Source: Baylisascaris procyonis (Eukaryota > Nematoda > Chromadorea > Rhabditida > Ascarididae). Taken from it: DNA of 64,000 nt. How positions within the stretch are numbered: the first letter of the stretch is position 1; the number at the start of each line of letters is the position of its first letter. The notes beneath the pieces were generated by a model. The model worked only from the letters and a program-made list of their open reading frames with translations. It ran no database searches and was not told the origin of the DNA. This document shows positions 33,289-42,563 of this stretch, in pieces. Where the stretch lies: positions 75,001 to 139,000 of the forward strand of contig JAZARR010000072.1 of assembly GCA_037389465.1 (NCBI GenBank). Reading direction: 5' to 3'. The position numbers and the translations under genes are program-made.

Positions 33289-33795
33289 TGTCGCGAATCG
33301 CGAGTACATTCATGAAAGCTCATGCCGTCATGGCGACTCGCAGGCGCCGTTGAATAGCAAAAGACGGTTAGCCGTCTCAGCGGCGCCAGCTAAGACGGAC
33401 AATCGATGCCCCTGCACCGGAAACGAAACAAAGCTAAAAGGAAACATGGCCCAGAAAAAGAGGCGAGAGACCGAATCGGAAATGGTCAACATAATCGAAG
33501 GCGGAGTTGACATGCTCAATTCCGTCGTTCGCGTGCTAACCAACGGCCACAAAGTGGCCTTCTACAGTGCTTCGCCTTTCGTTCGCCTTCAGAGCTTCGC
33601 CTTTCGTTCGCCTTCAGTGCTTCGCCTTTCGTTCGCCTTCAGTGCTTCGCCTTTCGTTCGCCTTCAGTGCCTCGCCTCTCGTTCGCCTTCAGTGCTTCGC
33701 CTTTCGTCCTACCCCGCTTCCACCTCAACGTTAAATCTACTGAACGTAAGTGCTTTGTAACCCTTTCAAACAAGCCAAACCAAATCTTCAGTACA
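33289..33795 (+). repeat. 3' LTR of TE2 (507 bp)
   Basis: Begins TGTCGCG and ends AGTACA before the TSD TCAAG. It is 77 bp longer than the 5' LTR because the 25-bp minisatellite has about six copies (33,566-33,710) instead of two, while about 20 bp including the GATATATGC box is absent. Confidence 0.93.
33566..33710 (+). repeat. 25-bp minisatellite in the TE2 3' LTR
   Basis: AGTGCTTCGCCTTTCG followed by TTCGCCTTC forms a 25-bp unit repeated about six times with single-base variants. The matching stretch of the 5' LTR (about 25,929-25,975) holds about two copies. Confidence 0.9.
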
Positions 33796-35399
33796 TCAAG
33801 CGAGCTGAAATTCTGCCGAGGAACATTATTTCGCGTTCTGAACTGAAGGGTGGTAAAAAACGTTTCTATCACAAGTTTTCGTGTCCCCGTGGTGCATTGT
33901 TTGATCGCTGCAGAGAGCGATGCTTCCTACAGCAAAGGTTCCTCCTGCGCATCAACTGAGCCGAAATTCTGCAGAGGAGCATTATATGGCGTTTTGAAGT
34001 GAACGGTAGAGAAAAACCGCATGTTTCTGTTACAAGTTTAGCACTCTCTGCAATGCACCATTAAATGGATGCAGAGAGCTTCGCGTCCTGCGGCAAAGTA
34101 CTTCCTGCGCATCAACTGGGCTGAAATTCTGCAGAGGAACATTACTTGTCGTTCTGAAGTGAACAGTAGAAAGAAACTGCATGTTTGTAGTATAGGTTTT
34201 CGTGTCTCCGTGATGCATTTTTTACCGCTGCAGAGAGCCATGGTTAGCACGGCAAATGTGCTTCCTGAGCATCAACTGAGCTGAAATTCTGCGGAGGAGC
34301 ATTACTTTCGTTCTGGAATGAACGACAGAAAAAGCCACATGTTTCTGTTACAACTTTTCGAGTTTCCGTGATGCGCCATTGGATCGCTGCAGAGAGCGAT
34401 CCTCCCACCAGCAAACGCGCGTCCTGCGCGTCAACTGAGCTGAAATTTTGCAGAGGAACATCAGGTGGAGTTCTGAACTGAACAGTGGAGAAAAACCGCC
34501 TGTTTGTATTACATGTTTCCGAGTCTCTGTGATGCACCATTGGACCGGTGCAGAGAGCGATGGTCCCCCAGCAAACGTGCTTCCTGCGCACCAAGTGGGC
34601 TGAAATTTTGCAAACGAAGATTATTTGGCGTTCTGAACTGAAAGCTAAAAAAACCGCATGTTTCTATCAGAACTTTTCGAGTTTCTGTGATGTTTTATTG
34701 CGTCGCTGCAGAGAGGGATTGTTCCTACAGCAAAGGCACTTCCTTCGCATCTTTTGAGCTGAAATCTTGCAGGGGAACATTACTTGGCGTTCTGAAGTGA
34801 ACGGTGGAAAAAACTGCTTGTTCGTGTCAAAAGTTTTCGAGTTTCTGTGATGCGACATTGGATCGGTGCAGAGAGCGGTTCCCCCGGCGAACACGTTTCC
34901 TGCGCACCAATTCGGCTGAAATTTTGCAGAGTAACGTCATGTGGTGTTCTGAAGTTAACGGTAGAAAAAAGCTGCATGTTTGTATTACAAGTTTTCGAGT
35001 TTCTGTGGTGCACCATTGGATCGGGGCAAAGAGCGATTGTCCCCGGCAAGCGTCCTTTCTGCGCATCAACTGAGGTGATATTCTGCACAGAAACATTATT
35101 TGGCGTTCTGAGGCGAACCGTGGAAAAAAGCCGCATGTTTCTATTACATGTTTCCGAGTCTCTTTGATGCACCATTGGATCGCTGCAGAGAGCGATGGTC
35201 CCCCCAGCAAGCGTACTTCCTACGGATCAATTGAGCTGATACTCTGCAGAGAAACATTATTTGGCATTCTGAACTGAACGATAGAAAAAACCTCATCTTT
35301 CTATCAGAAATTTGGGAGCCTCTCCGATGCGGTATTGGATCGCTGCAGAGAGCGATGGTCCCCCGAGCAAAGGTGCTTCCTGCGCATCAGTTGAGCTGA
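33796..35399 (+). repeat. ~160-bp satellite array, forward orientation, central-left block
   Basis: Continues the array broken by TE2, in the same orientation as 21,683-25,631 (TGCAGAGGAACATTATTTGG, then GTAGAAAAAACCGCATG). About ten diverged monomers. It ends at CTGAAATTC at about 35,404, where the AT-rich inversion junction begins. Confidence 0.92.
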
Positions 35400-35472
35400 A
35401 ATTCAGTTATGTTATATATAATTATATAACAACACAATTCTGTTCAATTATACATAACAACAGAATTTCACA
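35400..35472. other. AT-rich inversion junction of the satellite
   Basis: TGAAATTC on the left and GAATTTCA on the right are inverted copies of the same satellite segment. Between them lies about 60 bp of AT-rich sequence that is itself an imperfect palindrome (GTTATGTTATATATAATT against AATTATACATAAC). To the left all monomers run forward; to the right all run in reverse up to 56,947. Confidence 0.85.
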
Positions 35473-37454
35473 TGAGCTGATGCGCAGGAAGCCCGTTTGC
35501 TGAGGGGACCATCACTCTCTGCAGCGATCCAATGGCGCATCACAGAGACTCGAAACTTCTGATAGAAACTTGCCGCTTTTCTGTACCGTTCAGTTCAGAA
35601 CGCCAAATAATGTTCCTCTGCAGAATTTCAGCTCAATTGAGGCGCAGGAGGCACCTTTGTTGTAGGGACCATCGCTCTCTGCAGCGATCAAACAATGCAT
35701 CACAGGGACAAGAAAACTTGTACTACAAGCATGCGGTTTTTCTCTGCTGTTCACTAATAATGTTCCTCTGCACAATTTCAGCGGAATTGATGCGCAGGGA
35801 GCATGCTTGCAGTAGGAGCCATCGCTCTCTGCAGCGATCCAATATTGCATCACAGAAACTCGAAAACTTGTGATAGAAACTTGGGGTTTTTTTAACCGTT
35901 CATTTCAGAACGCCAAATAATGTTAATATGCAAAATTTCAGCTCAGTTGATGAGAATGAAGCACGTTTGCTGGTGGGACCATCGCTTTCTGCAGCGATTT
36001 AATGGTGCATTACGGACACTGGGAAACTTCTAACAAAAACTTGCGGCTTTTTCTATCGTTCACTTCAGAAAGCCAAATAGTGTTCCCCTGAAGAATTTCA
36101 CCTCAGTTATTGAGCAAGAACGACGCTTGCTGTAGGAACCATCGCTCTTTGCAGTGATCAGAAAATGCATCACAGACTCACGAAAACTTGTGATAAAAAC
36201 ATGCGGTTTTTTTCTACCGTTGAGCTCAGAACGCCAAATTACCTTCCCCTGCAGAATTTCAGCTCAGTTGATTCTCAGGAAGTATCTCTGCTGTAGGAAC
36301 CATCGCTCTCTGCAGCGATGACATAACGCATCACAGAGACCCGAAAACTTGTAATACAAGCATGCCTTTTTTTCTATCGTTCAATTTAGAGCGATAAAGT
36401 GTTTACCCGAAGAACTTTAGCCGAGCTGATGCGCAGGAAGCACGTTTGCTGGTGGGAGCGTCGCTCTCTGCAGCGATCCAATGGTGCATCACAGAAACTC
36501 GAAAAGTTGTAACAGAAACATGTGGCTTTTTCTATCTTTCAGTTCAGAACGAAAGTAATGCTCCTCCGCTGAATTTCAGCTCAGTAGGTGCTCAGGAAGC
36601 ACATTTGCCGTGTTAACCATGGCTTTCTGCAGCTGCAAAAAATGCATCACAGAGACACGAAAACCTGTACTACAAACATGCAGCTTCTTTCAACTGTTCA
36701 CTTCAAAACGACAAATAATGCTCCTCTGCAGAATTTCAGCTCAGTTGATGCGCTGGAGGTACTTTTGCTGTAGGAACCATCGCTCTCTGCAGCGGTCGAA
36801 TAATGCGTCACAGAGACTAGAAGACTTGCGATAGAAATCTGCGGCTTTTTCCACAGTTGAATTCAGAACGCCAAATAATGTTCTCCTGCAAAATTCAGCT
36901 CAGTTGATGCGCACGAAGGACGTCTGCTGTTGAGACCATCGCTATCTGCAGCGATATAATGGTGCATCACAGAAACTAGAAAACTTGTGACAGAAACATG
37001 CTTTTTTCTCTACCGTTCACACCGGAACGCCAAGTAATGTACCTCTGCAGAATTTGAGCTCAGTTGATGCGGAGGAAGTCCTTTTGCTGTAGGAACCATC
37101 GCTCTCTGCACCGATCCAATGGCGCATCACAGAAACTCGGAAAATTGTAATACAAACTTGCGGTTTTTTCTACGGTTTCGTTCGGAACGCCAAATAATGT
37201 TCCTCCGCAAAATCTCAGCTCAACTGATGCGCAGGAAGCACGTTTGCCTTTGGGACTATCGCCCTCTGCAGCGATCCATTTTGGCATGACAGAAACAACG
37301 AAACCTTTGACACAAACATCGGTTTTTCGCTGCCGTTCACTTCAAAACGTCAAATAATGTTCCTCTGCAGATCTTCCGCTCAGTTCATGTGCAGGATTCA
37401 CCATTCCTGTAGGAACCATCGCTCTCTGAAGCGATCAGACAATGCATCACAGAG
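35473..37454 (-). repeat. ~160-bp satellite array, reverse orientation, central-right block
   Basis: About twelve monomers in inverted orientation (CATGCGGTTTTTTCTACCGTT, AACGCCAAATAATGTTCCTC, CAGCTCAGTTGATGCGCAGG). TE3 interrupts it at 37,455 and it resumes at 45,501. Confidence 0.92.
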
Positions 37455-37796
37455 TGTAACGATTTTGATCGTTATGTAAATCGATCATGATGGTAGAGCA
37501 GCGGGATTACCTCATTGTATGTCGTGTACTATGTGTTGCTCTATTAACTATCGCTTTGATACTCTGAGATGGTATATAAGGGCTGTCATTGCCCAGTGTG
37601 GCCATTATTATTGTCATCGTTGTTGTAAGCGTGCCTCGTCGTGTGGAGTTGAGGGTGCGAGCCGTGAGGATCGTCGTTGTTCGGTCGATTGAGATGCTCA
37701 CGCGGCCAAGTAGGGCCGCTTCGATTTAATAAATTGTTTGCTTCTGACGGGTGTTCGACGAGAAACCGGGGGGCCCGAAGGAGGGCGGGCCTTACA
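37455..37796 (+). repeat. 5' LTR of TE3 (342 bp)
   Basis: Starts with a small hairpin (TAACGAT-TTTG-ATCGTTA) and contains a TATA box GGTATATAAGGG (about 37,571-37,582) and AATAAA (37,728-37,733). It ends CCTTACA directly before the PBS. Confidence 0.94.
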
Positions 37797-37816
37797 TGGG
37801 GGCTCAGCCGGTGAAC
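37797..37816 (+). other. Primer-binding site of TE3
   Basis: TGGGGGCTCAGCCGGTGAAC follows the 5' LTR without a gap. The TGG start fits pairing with a tRNA 3' end; the primer tRNA cannot be named from this alone. Confidence 0.7.
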
Positions 37817-37820
37817 ACCC

Positions 37821-40147
37821 GTGGTAGTCACTGCTAGAGTGTGCTACCAGTTAACAAAGCCTCAGGCAAGAGGCTCGTGTGTGTGTGTCCGCCGAGTGTG
37901 GAGCACGGAGTTGCGCAAGAAGCGCAGAGCACTAGTGCGCGAGGGGGCGCAATGCAGTGCTGAAGGCATAGGTGGCAAGTGCCATAGTTGCCTTCTCTTT
38001 TCTTTTCTTTTGCACGATCGCTCGTGTTTGATTGGTGCAAAGGCTCCCAAAGTATCTAACACATCTGCTGCTGCAGGTTGTGGGGAAGAGATGGAGGAGC
38101 AGTTCTTCCCAAACGAGGAAGACGTAATCGGCCAACAAGACGAGGCACGAGTGAGCGACCGTGCAGACACGACAAAAGAACAGGTCAGTAAAGACCTTTG
38201 TTTTGAAGTAGAAAGGTGTAAGAGTTGGTGCGCTATAGACGCACGCAACCAGGTGGAGGAGATAATAGGGGATGTGCAAGACATCCTAGTGGAAGAGGTG
38301 AGTGACGTGCCGAATATCGCTGATACGGTTAGGAAAGCTTTCCAGCCGTGATCAGAAAAATTTTCTGCGTGGCAGCATGAACTGAATAAGGTCATGCAAG
38401 TTTTGGTGAAGTTAGAACGAGAAAAAGAGGTACCGTCACAAGGGCCTAGAGGAGCTGTAAAGTATGAGGCGATAGCCGAAGCTTTTGGCATAACATCTCC
38501 TCGACATCTTTGTAAGGCGTTGAGAGTGAGTCAAGATGATAGCATGAGGCCCCAAAAAGAATGCTCAGGTGAAAGTGTGCTATCACGAGAAGATCAAACA
38601 CTGCAAGAGAACGCAAAATTAAGAAAAGAGTTAAGAAACGCGCAGGAAAGCATAGCACAGTTTAAGAGGTATGCTGATATGTCGCATGCTGAATTGAGCC
38701 GATTCCAGGTGACCGGAGCTGCTGAAGACCTGGACGGGCGAAGTGATGGGGCCAAGCATCAACAGCAACGTAAAGGTAATACCATGTTTGCCTTTGCTAG
38801 AGAGGAGGCGGAAGATATTCCGCTGTTGGAAGATTCAGCAACCGGTATAAGAGGAAGATCAGGAGGAAGAAAAGGGAAAGAAGTAAGAGGTGACAAAAAG
38901 CAGGAGGCCATGTGCGCAGATGAGGATACTTGGCCATATATTAATGGAGTTCCATTCCAGATGCAACGTCGAGCTTCACAAAGCGCAAACGAACCCACCA
39001 TGGAGAACCCGCGAAAAGTGGAAACGATGTGGCGACCCAGATCAGGTCAGTCAGGTTCCACTGATGGGATACAGCTAGGAGAAAGCGCAGGAGGAGGAAG
39101 TAAGGAGTCCGCACGGCTCGTAGAGCTGGTGTTACAATGCACTCGGCGTATGCAAGCCCCACTTCCACCGTTAGAGAAGTTCACCGGAAAGGGAGAACAG
39201 GCGGCAAAGTTTGATGACTTTGTTGAAGAATTCCTCCTACGGTTCGAGCACGAGAATGATCGGACCAAAATCATGTAGTTGAAAGCATTTCTAGCAGGGC
39301 TCGCTCGGGATGCGTTTCTAGGAATTCCATTGCATATACGCGAGTGTGGCAGCTTCAATGAAGTGATAAATGCATTGAAACTTGCAATCACTGATAGCTC
39401 TAAAATCACTCGCCTGCGCAAGCAAGTGAGTTGCAGCTTCTCAAGTGGGAAAAGGGGCAATCACTTGTAGAATTTTTCGCCGAAGTGGATAAGAAGGTAG
39501 CGGCAGCATGTCGATCCACAATACATACAGACATGGCAGCTGTGGATGAACGCAACTGTAGCATTGCGATGCAAGCATTATCTTTTGAGCCAGAGTTGGC
39601 AGGTTGGCAGCAAGGGTGCATTATGCAGTGGCAGCTGCACCCAGAGGAGCTTTATTCAGTGTGCTAAAGCAAGCCGCGACAGAATGGGAAAGAGTATCGC
39701 GTAGTATGCAAAGTAGGTATTATAATAAATCAAATTCGAATGAAAATGTTGGAAATCGCTGCAGCCGCGAATACTCTGAGTGGGAGCCTAGTTGAGTCAA
39801 GAGGACTCATAACTGGTGGCTGGCGGCGGACACAGCTAGTGCACGCCAGTAAGGGGCCTGGCCTGACAAATGATAACCAGCCTAAGCCAAACAAATATAA
39901 TAGGCAAAGCGAAGGAGCACGCAAACAAGTGAATACGCGCAATTCCCGATGGCCCCAGCGCACGTTCAAAACAGCAAATAGCGGTAATAGCTCTGGAAGA
40001 GTAGCTAAGCTAATGAAAAGGGAAAGAGTGAGCAATCCCTAAGTATGTGCTATGAGTGTAAGGGAAGAGGCCACACAGCTCGCGTATGCCCGTCAGCAAC
40101 GGTGCATAGAGTATCTGTGGCTAAAGCAGCCACTCCAGAGACAAAAC
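37821..40147 (+). pseudogene. Gag of TE3 with CCHC zinc knuckle, broken
   Basis: One frame runs from about 37,821 to 39,470 with internal stops (TGA at 38,349; TAG at 39,276). It includes a charged helical part (38,394-38,700) and a Gag core (LPPLEKFTGKGEQAAKFDDF and on to LRFEHEND). Two other frames carry the rest (KGQSLVEFFAEVDKKVAAAC, then VLKQAATEWERVSR). A single zinc knuckle, CYECKGRGHTARVC (C-x2-C-x4-H-x4-C), lies at about 40,048-40,089. The gene is not functional as it stands. Confidence 0.82.
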
Positions 40148-40256
40148 CGGAGCCTAGTGACCCAATTGAATTAAGAGTCACACGCACAGAAGCAGCCCAG
40201 CAATATGAGGACGTAGTCGGCAATAAACTGGTAGTAAAATTGCTAGGTGATGGGGT

Positions 40257-40775
40257 TTGCTTATGGCATTGTTGGACAGTGGAGCTATGGTTGCACTTAT
40301 CTCAGTACCCGCACTGAGAAAAATTGCTGCAGCCAAAGGAGCTGAAGTCTTAGCTGAGAAAATAGACAAGGGGGACGAACAGCGCTCACGGATTGTGAAA
40401 GATGCATCGGGAAATATAATGCAAATCCTGGGTAAGGTCGCCATCGAAGTCGAATGGGCACGGCGTAAGGAAGTAGTGCAGATGTTAGTGCCAGCATCCT
40501 TCGCGGGAGAGGAGGACATTGTGCTGGGTATGAACGCATTAGGTGCATGTCAAGAGTGGCGAGAACAAACGCTGCAAGCAATGCAAGCGCAAGCAAAAGA
40601 TTCTATTATTGTAGCGGCAGAGGCGGCGCTTATACCGCCACGCGCACAGAAGTTGGTCCAAGGCAAAGTAAGAGGACCTAGTAAAAACTGGGGAGTTTTG
40701 CGGCCGTGCCGAGAGGAAGTGCAAGAAGGTCTAGTGCAGGTAGATGGCAATAGACGATGCGTGCTTTTGGCATGA
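40257..40775 (+). pseudogene. Protease region of TE3
   Basis: The aspartic protease motif MALLDSGAMVALIS sits at the start of a 172-codon open stretch and DIVLGMNAL follows, the usual protease core of Gypsy elements. TGA at 40,773 separates it from the linker (40,788-41,220) that leads to RT in the same frame. Protease would cut the Gag-Pol polyprotein. Confidence 0.8.
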
Positions 40776-40787
40776 AACGATCATGAC

Positions 40788-41220
40788 GTGAGTAGTCACA
40801 TCAGAAAGGATGAATTATTGGGGAATATGGAGGAAGCATGCGTAGTAACCGCGCAAGTAGTAGAAGAGGCACGCAGTAGGGACGAATGTCGCTCTGAACA
40901 AGCCGCAAAAAGGGATGACGCTGAGTGGCAGCAAGATGACAGAGTGAAATCTTTGCTGGAGGTGCTGAAAGTGGGGCAGATCCCTACAAAAGCGCAAATA
41001 AGACGGCAACTACGGCAGCTAGTAGTGCAACACCGTACAACATTCGCGATGTGCGATGAGGAATTGACCCAAACAGATGTAGTGGAGCATGACATTGTTA
41101 CCGGAGATGCCGCGCCTATTAAGCAAGCGCAAAGACCCGTCCCACTCGCGTTAAGGGACAAGGTTAAGGCAATGTTGGCAGATTATCTAAAGAAAGATAT
41201 CATCCGAAGAAGCGATAGCC
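40788..41220 (+). pseudogene. Protease-RT linker and RT N-terminus of TE3
   Basis: The open frame contains EEELT-like and VEHDIVTGDAAPIKQ and RPVPLALRDKV segments, typical of the region before the Gypsy RT fingers (…HxIxTGxAxPIKQ). At a run of five C (about 41,219-41,223) the frame must slip by one base to continue as SPWSNPIVLVKKRDG. Confidence 0.8.
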
Positions 41221-41880
41221 CCCTGGAGCAATCCAATAGTACTTGTTAAGAAGCGCGATGGCAACCTTCGATTTTGTGTTGACTACAGAAAATTAAACAA
41301 AGTAGTGCAAGCGGATGCGTACCCGCTACCGCATATTGATAATATGCTCCACAGTTTACAAGAAAAATGCTGGTTTTCGAAATTTGCTTTGGCATCCGGA
41401 TATTGGCAAGTTAAACTAAAAGAGTCAGCTAAACCGAAAACTGTCTTTGCGACTCTAGGAGGCCATTTCGAGTTTAATGTGCTTCCCTTCGGGCTGACAA
41501 CTTCACCAGCATGTTTTGAAAGAATGATGGAAAAGATATTAGGAACGGCGTTAGAGGAAGATGTGTTCGTCTATATAGACGACATATTAATTGCGACTGA
41601 GACTCCCGAGCAGCATAAAGAGGTGTTTAGAGAAGTGCTGCAACGCATGGATGCTGCGAACCTAAAACTGAAGGCAAATAAGTGCGAGCTTTTTCGAGAC
41701 GAGATAAAGTTCCTAGGCCATCGTATGAATGCGCAGGGTATTCGGACAGATCCTGAAAAGGTAGATGCCGTGATGAACTTCCCCAAACCAAAAACCGAAC
41801 ATGACCTGCGGAAGTTTATGGGTATGTGCAGCTATTATCGGAAGTTCATAGAGAATTTTTCGCGCATAGCGAAACGACAT
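41221..41880 (+). pseudogene. Reverse transcriptase of TE3, first catalytic Asp replaced
   Basis: Reads IVLVKKRDGNLRFCVDYRKL, then FSKFALASGYWQV, LPFGLTTSPACF and FVYIDDIL. The YIDD motif is intact. The Asp expected in SKFDLASGYWQ is Ala here (GCT at 41,386-41,388), so the polymerase active site lacks one metal ligand. The frame slips again near 41,880, before RNase H. Confidence 0.88.
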
Positions 41881-42550
41881 GCTGAAGAAAGGGGAGACTA
41901 TGAAATGGAGAGTAGAGACAGAAGCAGCGTTTATGGAGCTTAAGAAACGCCTTTCCACAGCCCCGGTTCTCGCACAGCCCAACATTAGCGAGGCGATAAA
42001 TGGGCATGCACCTTTTACAATCACTACAGACGCTAGTAGGGTAGGCTTAGGGGCAGTGTTATCACAGAAGGGCAAGGACGGTTACCTTCATCCTATTTAC
42101 TATGCCTCGAAAGCATGCTCAGGAGCAGAATCGCGTTACCATATTACGGATCTGGAGGCATTAGCAGTTATCTTTGCCGTCCGTAAATTTAAATTTTATA
42201 TATATGGCACGAAAGTGGTAGTTTTAACTGACCACCAACCGTTGCTAGCACTGTTTAAGAATCCGCATGTTTCTAACCGAATTCTCAGATGGAGCCTCGA
42301 ACTCCAAAGTTACAACCTCGATATAAGATATGTAAAGGGGAAATTGAATAGCTCAGCGGACGCATTAAGCCGAATGTATGAACTGCAACCTCAGAGTGAT
42401 CAAGCGCAGGTTGTAGAAATGGAAAATGATCTAGTGATCATGCAACTAAGCTCAAATAGCTCTTGGTTGCCCGAACTGAGAGAAGAGGAGGAGTTTAAAG
42501 AAGCTATCCAACACCTAGATCAAGGTCAGGAGGTCCCAAAACTTTCTTGA
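41879..42550 (+). CDS. RNase H of TE3
   Basis: A 223-codon open piece with ITTDASRVGLGAVLSQ, DLEALAVIFAVRKF, VLTDHQPLLAL and SADALSRM, giving the D-E-D-D set of a Ty3/Gypsy RNase H. It would remove the RNA template during reverse transcription. It is in a different frame from RT, and integrase follows in a third frame after TGA, so it could only be made with frameshifting or after repair. Confidence 0.82.
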   Translation: MLKKGETMKWRVETEAAFMELKKRLSTAPVLAQPNISEAINGHAPFTITTDASRVGLGAVLSQKGKDGYLHPIYYASKACSGAESRYHITDLEALAVIFAVRKFKFYIYGTKVVVLTDHQPLLALFKNPHVSNRILRWSLELQSYNLDIRYVKGKLNSSADALSRMYELQPQSDQAQVVEMENDLVIMQLSSNSSWLPELREEEEFKEAIQHLDQGQEVPKLS

Positions 42551-42563
42551 GAACGGTGAGCTA

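Larger units (their letters stand above)
25632..33795 (+). mobile_element. TE2: BEL/Pao LTR retrotransposon with envelope gene, degenerate
   Basis: Complete element of 8.16 kb inserted in the satellite, with a perfect 5-bp target-site duplication TCAAG (25,627-25,631 and 33,796-33,800). LTRs begin TGTGGCGAATCG / TGTCGCGAATCG and end AGTACA. Order: gag, zinc knuckles, protease, RT, RNase H, integrase, env. One frame carries almost all of pol from 26,864 to 31,423 but holds five in-frame stops; gag and env are frameshifted. The domain order PR-RT-RH-IN and the YVDNV RT motif place it in BEL/Pao. Confidence 0.95.
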
